In this document: positions 25,403 through 34,790 of the stretch, piece by piece
How the letters are laid out: each line of letters starts with the position of its first letter
Numbering within the stretch: position 1 is the first letter of the stretch
DNA from: Desulfurellaceae bacterium bin18
GTDB lineage: Bacteria > Desulfobacterota > Binatia > Bin18
Direction: 5' to 3'
Assembly: GCA_002238415.1 (NCBI GenBank)
Contig: MPMI01000005.1
Location: 1-64,000, forward strand
DNA length: 64,000 nt
Position numbers and translations under genes: made by a program
Notes under the pieces: model-generated
What the model was told of the DNA's origin: nothing
The model's input: only the letters and a program-made list of their open reading frames with translations
The model's database searches: none

Positions 25403-26132
25403 GCCACCGCCGCGCGCGTAGCGCCTGCCAAGTCAGCAATAAAAAGAATGAGAAAAAGAAGAGAAAAAAGGTGATTTCCTGGCTATCAATCGCACCTCGG
25501 GCGAAATTGTAAAAGCGATCAAAGAGCGAAATTTGCAGCAGAACCTGAAGCCAGGCTTCACTCACGGCCTGCTCGTTCCACGTCAGCGACCAGAACAGGA
25601 CCAGGACGCCGAGGGTTGCCATGGCCGCAATCGCCTGGCTGTCGGTGAGGGCCGATAAGAGCAGGCCGACACTGATAAACACCAGGCCAATCAGCAGCAG
25701 GCCGACATAGCCGGGTATTAACGCCGGCCAATATACCTCGGGATGCCAGTGCGAGAGGACGAAGGGATACACCAGGGTTAATCCCAGAACGACCAACAGC
25801 AGGGTGGCGGCGGCCAGGAATTTGCCCAGTAAAACGCTGCTCTCCGGGATCGGGTAGGTCCATAACAGGTCGAGGGTACCGAGTTTTTTTTCTTCCGCAA
25901 ACGAGCGCGCGGTGATGGCCGGGACGAGCAGCAGCAGGACATAGCGGAGGTCGTGGAAAAAGAATTCCCACAGACCCCGCTCCAGGTTCTGGCCACCCCA
26001 CATCATAAAGAAGCTGATGTCGGTGTAAAAAAAGAAGCCGCACAAAGCCAGGGCAACCGCCACAATGGCGTACGCCAGAAACAGGCCAAAGTACGATCGC
26101 AGTTCTTTAACAAAAATCGCGCGGAGAACCAT
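25266..26132 (-). CDS. GldF-like ABC-2 family permease
   Basis: A 288-residue permease with six hydrophobic segments. IFVKELRSYFGLFLAYAIVAVALALCGFFFY is the usual start of GldF/NosY-type ABC-2 permeases, and ARSFAEEKKLGTLDLLWTYP is the conserved cytoplasmic loop. Relatives usually end shortly after the last membrane helix and an Arg-rich stretch, here RARRWRGK. This protein runs on for about 42 further residues without homology, overlapping the next gene, which suggests a lost stop codon or an indel. It starts 25 bases after the ATPase gene. Confidence 0.82.
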   Translation of the reverse strand: MVLRAIFVKELRSYFGLFLAYAIVAVALALCGFFFYTDISFFMMWGGQNLERGLWEFFFHDLRYVLLLLVPAITARSFAEEKKLGTLDLLWTYPIPESSVLLGKFLAAATLLLVVLGLTLVYPFVLSHWHPEVYWPALIPGYVGLLLIGLVFISVGLLLSALTDSQAIAAMATLGVLVLFWSLTWNEQAVSEAWLQVLLQISLFDRFYNFARGAIDSQEITFFLFFFSFFLLLTWQALRARRWRGKGEFSSLRTFLAPTKPKAVGHGGRSGSADFARPGRSPDALHSQ

Positions 26133-26157
26133 ACGTCGGTCTCATTGATGCTGTTAT

Positions 26158-27099
26158 TTATGGCTGTGGCTGATCAACCACCCGGTGGAAGATTTCCTCA
26201 AGGTCCATCTCCCGAGCGCGGAGTTCAAATAAGCGCCAGCCGCGTCCGGACACGGCTTCCACAATGCTGGGCCGGACGTCCTCGTGCTGAGCAGCGCGCA
26301 CCGTATAGGCGATCGGACCACCATTCTCCTGGGAGGTTGCCCGGACCTCGTGGACACCCGGCAGGCCATGCAGGAGGGTTTCCACTTCGGCTTGCGGGCC
26401 GTCAATATGGGCGATAATCTCACTCGCATCGCGCAGCCGAAGGGTCAGGTTGTCTGGGGTATCCAGGGCCAGCAACTGGCCTCTGGCCAGGATCATCACC
26501 CGATCACACGTCATCCGTACTTCAGGCAAAATATGCGTGGACAGCAAAACAGTCCGATTCCCCTGCATGCCGCGTATGAGCTGGCGAAACTCGGCCGCCT
26601 GCTCGGGGTCGAGGCCGATAGTCGGCTCATCGAGAATGAGCACGCTGGGGTCGTGCAGCATGGCCTGGGCCAAGCCGACACGTTGACGGTAGCCTTTTGA
26701 GAGCGTGCCGATGTAGACGCGGATGACAGAGCCGAGGTCCAACTCTTCAATGACCTGGGACACGCGGACCCGCCGCGCCGGACCGCCCAGCCCTTTGAGC
26801 TTACCCACAAAATCGAGATAGGTGACTACCTCCATCTCTGGGTATAGCGAGATGTGTTCCGGCATATAGCCGAGCTGGCGTCGGACGGCCAGCGATTCGC
26901 TCAGCACGCTATGGCCGGCAACGCTGGCCGTGCCCGTGGTCGGAGACAGAATACAGGCCAGCATGCGGATAGTCGTAGACTTGCCCGCTCCGTTTGGGCC
27001 GAGGAGACCGACGATCTCTCCGTGCTCAACGGAAAAACTCACGTCTGAGACGGCGCGAAACGTTCCGTAGAGTTTGGTCAGACCTGAAGCTTCGATCAT
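26158..27099 (-). CDS. GldA-like ABC-transporter ATPase
   Basis: A 313-residue ABC ATPase. Walker A GPNGAGKST (34-42), signature LSKGYRQR, Walker B VLILDEPT and the switch His in LLSTHILPE are intact. The C-terminal extension (about residues 220-313) with alternating strands is typical of GldA/NatA/CcmA-type ATPases that pair with ABC-2 permeases. ATG 27099 is chosen; upstream in-frame codons lack homology. It is the first gene of the ATPase-permease-GldG operon. Outside Bacteroidetes such systems are not tied to gliding; an export or envelope role is more likely. Confidence 0.92.
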   Translation of the reverse strand: MIEASGLTKLYGTFRAVSDVSFSVEHGEIVGLLGPNGAGKSTTIRMLACILSPTTGTASVAGHSVLSESLAVRRQLGYMPEHISLYPEMEVVTYLDFVGKLKGLGGPARRVRVSQVIEELDLGSVIRVYIGTLSKGYRQRVGLAQAMLHDPSVLILDEPTIGLDPEQAAEFRQLIRGMQGNRTVLLSTHILPEVRMTCDRVMILARGQLLALDTPDNLTLRLRDASEIIAHIDGPQAEVETLLHGLPGVHEVRATSQENGGPIAYTVRAAQHEDVRPSIVEAVSGRGWRLFELRAREMDLEEIFHRVVDQPQP

Positions 27100-27212
27100 A
27101 ATAGCGCGCTCATTTCGAGTAGACGCAGACAGTATCCTGCCCGATGCTCCACAATCAACTCCCTCGACCCACGTCCGCGCCACCCCGAGGGAAATGGGGA
27201 CGCAGCGTTGAC

Positions 27213-27974
27213 CTAATGCGCACTGTGGCCGCCATCAACCGGAATGACCGCGCCTGTCATGAAGCTGGCCTCATCCGAGGCCAGATAGAGGGCGAGGGAG
27301 ACCACTTCGTGCGAGTTCCCAAAGCGCTTGAGCAGATGCGTGTCTGCAATTTGTTGCCACACGGCCTCTTTATTCTCCATGTCCTTGATGTATTCGCGCG
27401 GCATGGGGGTGTCGATCGCGCCCGGACAAATGGCGTTAACCCGAATATTATACGCAGCCAAGTCCACCGCCATACAGCGAGTCAGATTCACCAGCCCGCC
27501 TTTGGCCGCCCCATAGGCCGACATCTGCGGATAGCCAAGAATGCCGCCTGCCGATGAAATATTAATAATCGAGCCGCTGTGTTGTTGCTCCATATGTGCG
27601 ACCACTGCCTGGCTCATCAGGAACGGTCCGGTCAGATCGATCCGAATGATACGTTCCCATTCTTCCAGGGTCGTCTCCTGAAACGGTTTGCCCAGGATGA
27701 CACCGGCGTTGTTATATAAAATATCGATACGACCAAAGGCTGAGATGGCTTTTTCGACCACCGTCTTGATCCCGTCCGGATCCGAAGTGTCAGCCTGGAC
27801 CCATTCGACTCGGGCTCCTGCTGAAGGAATCTGCGTGGCGGTGTGTTCGATCTCTGGCAGGATATCGCTGATCACCAACGAAGCGCCTTCTTGGGCAAAG
27901 GTCTGGGCGGCCACCGCGCCTTGACCTCGCGCGGCTCCGGTAATGATCGCGACTTTTCCATCTAAACGGCCCAT
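27213..27974 (-). CDS. Short-chain dehydrogenase/reductase
   Basis: A 253-residue SDR with the TGAARGQG cofactor loop, YNNAGV, a catalytic Ser in NISSAGGILG and the YGAAKGG tyrosine-lysine pair. ISDILPE after the second strand favours NAD(H). It belongs to the same subgroup as the SDR at 15970. AAGGAGGACGAC precedes ATG 27974. It lies upstream of the ABC operon on the same strand with 113 bases between, and is divergent from the hydantoinase genes. Confidence 0.9.
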   Translation of the reverse strand: MGRLDGKVAIITGAARGQGAVAAQTFAQEGASLVISDILPEIEHTATQIPSAGARVEWVQADTSDPDGIKTVVEKAISAFGRIDILYNNAGVILGKPFQETTLEEWERIIRIDLTGPFLMSQAVVAHMEQQHSGSIINISSAGGILGYPQMSAYGAAKGGLVNLTRCMAVDLAAYNIRVNAICPGAIDTPMPREYIKDMENKEAVWQQIADTHLLKRFGNSHEVVSLALYLASDEASFMTGAVIPVDGGHSAH

Positions 27975-28132
27975 GTCGTCCTCCTTGTTGTTTTCCTTCT
28001 GAGGAGATAGCAGAAACTCACCTAGCGTGCCAAATACGGCTTGCTGAGGAGGGGCCGGCTGGCTATGTTGCTCACGACGCGGAGAGGCCGTTCTTCATCG
28101 GCAAAAGAACATGCACGAGATGAGAGGATAGT

Positions 28133-29887
28133 ATGGCAAAGACCGATCCGATTACCTTGGCGGTTGTCCAAGGCATGCTGGAATCAACCCAGCGTGAGAT
28201 GACGCTGACCATTGAGAAAACATCGCGCTCGTCCGTGTTCAATATCGCGCGCGATTACTCCAACGCTCTGTTTCTCGGCTCCGGCGAGATGATTCTGCAA
28301 GGCCAGGATATCCCTATTCATTTAGGCTCCCTCATGCCGGCCCTGCGGACCGTTGCCGCCTATTTCGGTGACGATATCCATCCGGGAGATGTGTTCTATC
28401 ACAACGATCCGGCCTGGAGTGGCTCTCATATTGTTGACTGCTGCATGTATAAGCCGGTCTTCTACCAGGACGAACTCGTGTTCTGGACGGTCAGCAAAGG
28501 CCATGTCACCGACATCGGCGGCCCCGTGCCCGCCGGTTATAACCCCGAAGCCAAAGAGATTTATGCCGAGGGCCTGCGTATCCCGCCGCTGAAGATACGG
28601 GACCGCGGGGTAGAGCGGCGAGATGTGGTGAATTTTATTCTGACCAACGTCCGCTCCCGCCGACTCCAAGCCGGCGATATGCGTGCCCAGCTTGCCGCGG
28701 TCACGATTGGCGAGCGCAACCTGATCGGTCTGCTGGAGAAATACGGCAAGGATATGGTCATGGCCTGCATGGCGGAATTACTCGACTTGGCTGAACACCA
28801 GATGCGGACGTTTATCAGCGCTATTCCTGACGGGACCTACCACGGTAAATCCGTTCTCGAGGACGCCGGGCATGGCTATGGCGATATCGAGATTGCCGCG
28901 ACCGTTGAGATTGCCGGAGACAGCATGGCGGTCTCGCTGTCGAGCCCGCCCCAGATTCCGTATTTCATCAATTCCTATGCGGCCAACTCGCTGTCCGGGG
29001 TGTATCTCGGGGTGATGATGTTCGCCCAACTGCCCCCGCCGTATAACGAGGGCCTGTATCGGCCCATCACGGTTGATGTCGGCCCGGAAGGTACCCTGAC
29101 CAACGCCAAAGAACCGGCGCCGCACGCCAACTGTACAACCACCCCGTCAGAGTCGATTACGGATGCCGTGCGCATGGCGCTCGAACAGGCCCTGCCCGAA
29201 AAGGCGGTGGCTTCCTGGGGACATTCAAACGGCCTGAACATTGCCGGGCAGGATTACCGCTCGGGTGAAGAATACGTTTCCATGATCCTGGCCACCATCA
29301 TCAGCGGTGGCGGCGCCTCGCATAAGACGGACGGCTGGCCGGCCGTGGGACCGCAGTGCTGTTTTGGTGCCCTGACAAGCGGCGATATCGAAATTCTTGA
29401 ATACCAATATCCGATTATCATTCACCGCTACGGCCTGATGACGGACTCGGGCGGAGCCGGGAAGCTGCGCGGCGGATCGGGGACGCACTGGGAAGTCGAA
29501 CCGCTCCACGACCCCATGACGGTTGTCATGTTCGGCGAAGGACGGCGCTACCCGGCCCAGGGCGCGCTCGGTGCGGTCTCGAAGCTGTGCGAGCCCAAGG
29601 TGGGACGGGCGCTGTATTACAAGAAAGACGGCAGCGTCGAGGAGATCAAGACCAACCGGATTGCCGAAATCGAGCCGGGCGAGCGCTTCGCCAACCAGAA
29701 CCCCGGCGGCGGCGGCGTGGGTGACTCGCGTGAACGCGACCGGGACAAGGTACTCGAAGACGTGCGCAACGGCTTCGTGTCCATCCAGGCGGCCTGGGAG
29801 GAGTACGGAGTCCGGATTGAGGACGACACCCAGAGGGACCGGCCTTATGCGGTCCGTACCCAAGAGAAGTACCTCGCCGGAAAGTAA
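28133..29887 (+). CDS. hyuB: Hydantoinase B/oxoprolinase-family subunit
   Basis: A 584-residue HyuB-type subunit. Family blocks include ARDYSNALFLGSGEMILQG, DDIHPGDVFYHNDPAWSGSHIVD, KGHVTDIGGPVPAG and the glycine-rich GGAGKLRGGSGTHWEVEP. With HyuA it forms ATP-dependent enzymes that open five-membered cyclic amides, or carboxylate ketones in the related acetophenone and acetone carboxylases. No third carboxylase subunit is adjacent, so a hydantoin/oxoproline-like substrate is more likely. It ends 2 bases before hyuA starts. Confidence 0.92.
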   Translation: MAKTDPITLAVVQGMLESTQREMTLTIEKTSRSSVFNIARDYSNALFLGSGEMILQGQDIPIHLGSLMPALRTVAAYFGDDIHPGDVFYHNDPAWSGSHIVDCCMYKPVFYQDELVFWTVSKGHVTDIGGPVPAGYNPEAKEIYAEGLRIPPLKIRDRGVERRDVVNFILTNVRSRRLQAGDMRAQLAAVTIGERNLIGLLEKYGKDMVMACMAELLDLAEHQMRTFISAIPDGTYHGKSVLEDAGHGYGDIEIAATVEIAGDSMAVSLSSPPQIPYFINSYAANSLSGVYLGVMMFAQLPPPYNEGLYRPITVDVGPEGTLTNAKEPAPHANCTTTPSESITDAVRMALEQALPEKAVASWGHSNGLNIAGQDYRSGEEYVSMILATIISGGGASHKTDGWPAVGPQCCFGALTSGDIEILEYQYPIIIHRYGLMTDSGGAGKLRGGSGTHWEVEPLHDPMTVVMFGEGRRYPAQGALGAVSKLCEPKVGRALYYKKDGSVEEIKTNRIAEIEPGERFANQNPGGGGVGDSRERDRDKVLEDVRNGFVSIQAAWEEYGVRIEDDTQRDRPYAVRTQEKYLAGK

Positions 29888-29889
29888 CC

Positions 29890-31986
29890 ATGTCACAGCA
29901 CGCTTACCGTCTCGGCATCGATACCGGTGGAACGTTTACCGATTTTATCCTTGCCTCGGCCGGCGAAGGTATCCGTCTCTATAAGACGCCGTCCACCCCG
30001 CACGATCCGCCCCGTGCCGTGCGCGAAGGACTTGAGCAGATCGGAGCCGACCTCGGCTGTAGCGTGGCGGACTTCCTGCGGGACTGCGACCTCGTCATTC
30101 TCGGCACGACCGTTGGAGTTAATGCCCTGATCGAACACAAGGGGGCCAAGACCGGTCTGTTCTGCACTGCCGGCCACGAAGACTCGCTCGAAATCCGTCT
30201 TGGCCACAAGGAAGACGGACACCGCTACGACGCAGACTTTCCCCAGGCAACCATGCTGGTCCCGCGCGCCCTGCGGTTTCCGGTCGAAGAACGTGTGCTG
30301 AGTACGGGGGAGGTGCGTGTCCCGCTCAACGAAGCCGATGTCCGGCGCGGCATCCGTCGCTTTCGGGAAGAGGGGGTTGAGGCTGTGGCCATCTCTCTGG
30401 TCTGGTCGTTCCTGCACCCCGAACACGAGCGGCGTATCGCCGAGTTGGTTCGGGCAGAAATGCCCAGGACCTATATAACGCTGTCGGTTGATCTGCTGCC
30501 CCAGATCCGTGAGTACACCCGGACCAGCACGACCGTGATGAATGCCTATATCGGTCCGCTCATCCAGCAATATGTCGAGCGTATGGAGGGCCTGCTGCGC
30601 GACCTGGGCTACGATAATCCGGTGCGCTATATGCAGAGCAACGGGGGCCTGACCTCCGGTCGTTTTCTGGCCGACAAAGGCATCTACGCCCTGAACTCAG
30701 GACCGGCCGCGGGGCCGAACGCCGGCCTGTTCTTTCATGACGGTAAAGAGCACGACGGCGACCGGCCGCGTGATATCATTACCGTGGATATGGGCGGCAC
30801 CAGCTTTGACATCAGTCTGAGCAAGGATGGCAAGACGAATATCGTCAAGGACGTTGATTTTCTACGCTACCGGATCGGCATCCCCATGCTTCAGGTCGAG
30901 ACCCTCGGGGCCGGCGGCGGCAGTATTGCCTTCGTGAATCGCATGGGGCTGTTGCAGGTCGGGCCAGAGAGCGCCGGCGCGCAGCCAGGACCGGCCACCT
31001 ACGGCCAGGGCGGACAGCGCCCGACCGTGACCGATGCCCTGGTCGTGCTGGGCTATCTGAACCAGGAAGCACTACTCGGTGGCCGGCTGCGGATCGATGC
31101 CGAGGCGGCTCGCCGGGTAATTGCAGCCGAGATCGCCGATCCGCTCAAGCTGGATATTGAACGGGCCGCCCAGGGGATCTTCACTTTGGTGAACTCCAAT
31201 ATGGTCAGTGGTATCCGGCGGGTGTCTATCGAACGTGGCTATGATCCACGTGACTTCATGATGGTCGTTGGTGGTGGGGCAGGTCCGGCCCATGCCGGTC
31301 GGCTGGCCAGCGAGCTGGGCATTCCGACCATCCTCATTCCCAAGGTGTCCTCCGCCTTCTGTGCGTTTGGTGAAATCCTGGCCGACATGAAGCACAGCTA
31401 TCTATCATCCAGCGCAGTCCGTCTGGACGCTATGGACTACGCCCACCTCAACGACACCTTCGCGGCCATGGAAATGCAGGGGAGACACGATCTGGGCAGC
31501 GCCGGAGTCGCTGCAGACGCGATAACAATCTCCCGCTCGCTGGACATGCGTTACGTCGATCAGGTCCATGAGTGCCAAGTCGATATCCCGCTGGAAGACC
31601 TCTCGGCCAGCAATATAGACGCGATTGCCGAGGCGTTTCACGCGCGCCACGAAGAACTGTTCACCTATTGTGAGCGGGATAATGCGGTCGAGATTATGAA
31701 TCTGGAGTCCACTGTCGTGGGCAAAGTGGCGCGACCTCAATTGCCGCCACTCGCCAGTGGAACTCCTGACCCCGCCCCCGCCCAGAGCGGTGAACGCCCG
31801 GCCTTTTTTGAAGAGAACAATGCCTTTGTGACGACACCGGTCTACGACGGAGCCCAATTGCTCGTGAGCAACGTGGTCGTCGGGCCGGCCATTATTGAGG
31901 AAATCACGACCTCAATCGTGGTCTTTCCCGACTGGCAGGTCCGGCTGGACAACCCCGGAGTGTATGTGATGACGGTGAGAGAATAG
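29890..31986 (+). CDS. hyuA: Hydantoinase A/oxoprolinase-family ATPase subunit
   Basis: A 698-residue HyuA-type subunit with an actin-like ATPase core. GIDTGGTFTDFIL at the N-terminus and DIITVDMGGTSFDIS in the middle are the two phosphate-binding loops; GGGAGPAHAGRLASELGI and the C-terminal strand-rich part match the family, as does length. It should phosphorylate the cyclic amide before hydrolysis by HyuB. Translation is probably coupled to hyuB through the 2-base gap. It runs convergently toward the pxp genes with only 15 bases between stops. Confidence 0.94.
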   Translation: MSQHAYRLGIDTGGTFTDFILASAGEGIRLYKTPSTPHDPPRAVREGLEQIGADLGCSVADFLRDCDLVILGTTVGVNALIEHKGAKTGLFCTAGHEDSLEIRLGHKEDGHRYDADFPQATMLVPRALRFPVEERVLSTGEVRVPLNEADVRRGIRRFREEGVEAVAISLVWSFLHPEHERRIAELVRAEMPRTYITLSVDLLPQIREYTRTSTTVMNAYIGPLIQQYVERMEGLLRDLGYDNPVRYMQSNGGLTSGRFLADKGIYALNSGPAAGPNAGLFFHDGKEHDGDRPRDIITVDMGGTSFDISLSKDGKTNIVKDVDFLRYRIGIPMLQVETLGAGGGSIAFVNRMGLLQVGPESAGAQPGPATYGQGGQRPTVTDALVVLGYLNQEALLGGRLRIDAEAARRVIAAEIADPLKLDIERAAQGIFTLVNSNMVSGIRRVSIERGYDPRDFMMVVGGGAGPAHAGRLASELGIPTILIPKVSSAFCAFGEILADMKHSYLSSSAVRLDAMDYAHLNDTFAAMEMQGRHDLGSAGVAADAITISRSLDMRYVDQVHECQVDIPLEDLSASNIDAIAEAFHARHEELFTYCERDNAVEIMNLESTVVGKVARPQLPPLASGTPDPAPAQSGERPAFFEENNAFVTTPVYDGAQLLVSNVVVGPAIIEEITTSIVVFPDWQVRLDNPGVYVMTVRE

Positions 31987-32001
31987 CGACCCTGTCGTCT
32001 T

Positions 32002-33006
32002 CTACTGCCCCAACATTCCGGCCTGATCGAAAATCCCTAACTCCAGACGAACCTGTTCAATGCGCGCCTCACGCTCGCGGCGCGCCTGTAATGCCTCGTT
32101 AATGGTGACCTCGTGAAAGCGGATATGACAGCCGGGCGAGGCCTGCGCAATCAGATCGAGGTCGGCTGTTATGACCGTGCCTATGGTGGTATAGCCACCG
32201 CCCGTCACCGCGTCGTTCAGGAGGACGATGGCCTCCAGCCCACCCGGAATCTGGATCGAGCCGATCGGATAGCCCAGATCGACCACATTGGAGGGATCGG
32301 CTCCCGCGCCAAACGGCCGCTCGCCAGCGTTGAACTCGAATGTCGGGCCTTTGAGACGATAGCCGATCCGGTCGGCTTCGGTCGAGACTTCCCAGTCCAC
32401 CGTCAGAAACTCTCTCAGGCTGTCCGGGGTCACACGATGGCTGCACATCCCCATTACGACGCGTACCTCAAGTTCCTTTTGTGGGACCGGGATCAGCGTC
32501 GGATCGAAGCTGCGTCCCAGCATGGCATCGGGCGCGGTGTGTGGCGTACCGAGTGGGAGAGCGTCGCCGGCTTCAAGCTTGCGTCCGTCCAGGCCGCCAA
32601 AGCGGCCCAGCATATACGTCGAGCGGCTGCCGAGTCGCTCGGACACCGTAATCCCGCCGGCCAGACAGATATAGGCCCGCGCCCCGCGGCGCACTCCGCC
32701 CAGGCTGACGCGGTCGCCGGGGTGCAGGGTGTGGGCGCGCCACTGTGCCGCGGGCTGATTGTTGATCGTAAACGCGACGTCCGCTCCGGTTATGGCGATC
32801 AAACTCTCACTCGTCACTTCGAACGACGGTCCGGAATAGGTGACTTCCAGCCCGGCGGCGTCCTCTGGGTTGCCGACCAAGAGGTTGCCGACCCGGAACG
32901 CGAAATTGTCCAGCGCGCCTGAAGGCGGCATGCCGATATGGTACCAGTGCAAGCGACCCAGGTCTTGGATGGTAGTCAACAGGCCGGGCTCAAGGACGCT
33001 AAGCAT
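32002..33006 (-). CDS. pxpC: 5-oxoprolinase subunit C/biotin-dependent carboxyltransferase family
   Basis: A 334-residue PxpC (KipA, allophanate hydrolase subunit 2) homologue. It opens with LSVLEPGLLTTIQDLGRLHW and includes GMPPSGALDNFAFRVGNLLVGN, CLAGGITV, LGSRSTYMLGRFGGLDGR and IPGGLEAIVLLNDAVTGGGY, all characteristic. ATG 33006 overlaps the end of pxpB by 8 bases. An upstream in-frame extension is antisense to pxpB and is rejected. With PxpA and PxpB it should hydrolyse 5-oxoproline to glutamate using ATP. Confidence 0.92.
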   Translation of the reverse strand: MLSVLEPGLLTTIQDLGRLHWYHIGMPPSGALDNFAFRVGNLLVGNPEDAAGLEVTYSGPSFEVTSESLIAITGADVAFTINNQPAAQWRAHTLHPGDRVSLGGVRRGARAYICLAGGITVSERLGSRSTYMLGRFGGLDGRKLEAGDALPLGTPHTAPDAMLGRSFDPTLIPVPQKELEVRVVMGMCSHRVTPDSLREFLTVDWEVSTEADRIGYRLKGPTFEFNAGERPFGAGADPSNVVDLGYPIGSIQIPGGLEAIVLLNDAVTGGGYTTIGTVITADLDLIAQASPGCHIRFHEVTINEALQARREREARIEQVRLELGIFDQAGMLGQ

Positions 33007-33874
33007 GGGCAGCTTCTTCTTGCAGGTGTTTGAGGTAGCTCTCTGGATCGCGCATATATTCACCCGGACGAAAATCCTGTTCGATAATGCGGTAGCGATA
33101 GCTGCCGGCTTCGACCTGCGCGCGGATGTCATTATACTCATCCATATCAATAGGCCGGAATTGCCAGCGATCTCCGGCATTGGCCAGAATATAGCGCCCC
33201 TGGAGGTCTGGCAGACGCTCCTCCGGATCATACACGGGCACCGCAGACATGCCGATCATCTGATATCCGCCCGGCCCCTGCACGGGGTAAATGCATAGAA
33301 ACACGCCGGCATGGGCGACGGCGCGCTCGGGAGTATCCGTGCGTGGGCGAATGTATTTGGGGGCCTGAATGGCCTGCTCGGGCGGGCACATGCGATAGCA
33401 CCAGGCCGTGCCGGGGACAAAACCAACCATGGAGATCCAGTACGGCCGGTCGCAGTAGGCGGTAATAAATTCCTCCTTCGAGGAATAGCCGTTCACCCGC
33501 ATCAGATATTCGAGATTGGACACCGACGGGTCCTGATGCCGGTCGGCAAAGCGTTTGGCGCATTCCTGGGTCCAGGGATCATCGAACAGTACCGGGATAT
33601 CGACCAGCCGGGAGGTCAGCGTCTCCGCAGACTGAATCCCGCGTTCGAGGTCCTTGAGCGTTCGGATCAAGGCGTCGGGATGGGTCTCTTCGGGACGGAA
33701 ATGGACCAGATAGGAGGCGTTGGCCGGGCAGACCTCAATGACGCCGGGGAGGTGTCGGCGCTCAATCTCGCGGCAGATTGACAGCAGTTTGAAATTAATG
33801 GCGAGGTCCATTGCCTCACTGAAGACAACCAGCAGATATTCATCGCCACCGTAGTCATAGCGCGTCTCTGACAT
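32999..33874 (-). CDS. pxpB: 5-oxoprolinase subunit B/KipI-family protein
   Basis: A 291-residue PxpB (KipI, allophanate hydrolase subunit 1) homologue. The block IPVLFDDPWTQECAKRFAD, the FVPGTAWCYRMCPPEQ segment (usually GFxPGFxYL) and VAHAGVFLCIYPVQGPGGYQMIG (usually GSVGIAGxQTGIYP...PGGWxxIG) are recognisable but diverged at several consensus positions. It is longer than the usual 220-240 residues, mainly at the C-terminus (DMDEYNDIRAQVEAG...). ATG 33874 follows GGTGGAGCC. The divergence may mean a different cyclic amide substrate. Confidence 0.87.
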   Translation of the reverse strand: MSETRYDYGGDEYLLVVFSEAMDLAINFKLLSICREIERRHLPGVIEVCPANASYLVHFRPEETHPDALIRTLKDLERGIQSAETLTSRLVDIPVLFDDPWTQECAKRFADRHQDPSVSNLEYLMRVNGYSSKEEFITAYCDRPYWISMVGFVPGTAWCYRMCPPEQAIQAPKYIRPRTDTPERAVAHAGVFLCIYPVQGPGGYQMIGMSAVPVYDPEERLPDLQGRYILANAGDRWQFRPIDMDEYNDIRAQVEAGSYRYRIIEQDFRPGEYMRDPESYLKHLQEEAAHA

Positions 33875-33943
33875 GGCTCCACCCTGTTCCACGCAACCGC
33901 TGCTCCAGATCAGAATCGCTGAGGCAGGGTCGCGAATCAGATG

Positions 33944-34756
33944 CTACGCGCTCACCCGCTGCTGCAAAGGCAGAATGTCCGTATTCTCGGTATGAATCGC
34001 ACTCCGAATGGCTATGCCTTCCCGCTGCAGGGCGGCATGCAGCCCGTCAAGGACCTCCGGCGCGTTGACAACATCCCCGTGGACACACACGCTTTCTCCC
34101 TCAACGTCGATCACCGCGCCGCTATCGGCGGTTGTCTGTCCGTCAACGGCAAAGCGCAGCACCAGTTCAACGATCTCTTCCACATTTTCGGTGCCATACG
34201 AGCGCTTGACGGTAATCGCACCAGTCTCGTCGTAGTTGAGACCCGGATAGAATTCCTTGACAACCCGGAACCCCATCCTTTCCGCGGTAGAGATCAGCGG
34301 AAAAGAGGGCAGGGCGGGCAGGTAGACGGTGAGGCGTGGCTCAACCGCCTGAAAGCCCTCCAGAATGGCACGGGCGTTGTCTTCGGACTGGATGCCCCAC
34401 GAATAGAATGCGCCATGCGGTTTGGCGGCCTGAAGCGCGAGGCCGTGCATTTCGCAAAAGGCCTTGAGGGCGCCGGCCTGATAGACGACATAATCGGTCG
34501 CCTCCTGATGGGTGATGTTCATCAGTCGTCGGCCAAAGCCCAGCAAATCAGGAAAGCCAGGGTGGGCGCCCACGGTGACCCCGTACTGCTTGGCCCATTC
34601 CACCGTGCGACTCATCCAGCTCGGGTCGCCGGCATGAAAACCGCAGGCAATATTGGCGTGAGAGATGCGCTTCATGACCTCTTCCGGTCGGCCCAGCACG
34701 AAGTTGCCAAACGACTCGCCCATATCACTATTGAGATCGATCCAATTTCTGCCCAT
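33944..34756 (-). CDS. pxpA: 5-oxoprolinase subunit A (LamB/YcsF family)
   Basis: A 270-residue PxpA homologue. WIDLNSDMGESFGNF at the start, SHANIACGFHAGDPSWM with the metal/catalytic His-Asp and VGAHPGFPDLLGFGRR are the signature blocks. It is slightly longer than E. coli PxpA (about 244). GGAGGACACA precedes ATG 34756. It is the first gene of pxpA-pxpB-pxpC, with 69 bases to pxpB. Role: forms the lactam-hydrolysing complex in the cytoplasm. Confidence 0.93.
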   Translation of the reverse strand: MGRNWIDLNSDMGESFGNFVLGRPEEVMKRISHANIACGFHAGDPSWMSRTVEWAKQYGVTVGAHPGFPDLLGFGRRLMNITHQEATDYVVYQAGALKAFCEMHGLALQAAKPHGAFYSWGIQSEDNARAILEGFQAVEPRLTVYLPALPSFPLISTAERMGFRVVKEFYPGLNYDETGAITVKRSYGTENVEEIVELVLRFAVDGQTTADSGAVIDVEGESVCVHGDVVNAPEVLDGLHAALQREGIAIRSAIHTENTDILPLQQRVSA

Positions 34757-34790
34757 TGTGTCCTCCGTTCTTCAGTCTTGCCTCCGTTGC

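Noticed and set aside
26158..27099. Gliding-motility system
   Set aside because: GldA/F/G-like genes are widespread in non-gliding bacteria and no other gld genes are present.
29225..29896. Minus-strand frame of 223 codons
   Set aside because: Antisense to the end of hyuB; arises from codon bias in G+C-rich DNA.
28133..31986. Acetone or acetophenone carboxylase
   Set aside because: Those need an additional small subunit or more genes that are absent; HyuB/HyuA alone fits better.
32113..32922. Plus-strand frame of about 270 codons
   Set aside because: Exact antisense of pxpC, with no protein-like motif.
33007..33231. N-terminal extension of PxpC
   Set aside because: Overlaps pxpB in another frame; homology starts at LSVLEPG just after ATG 33006.
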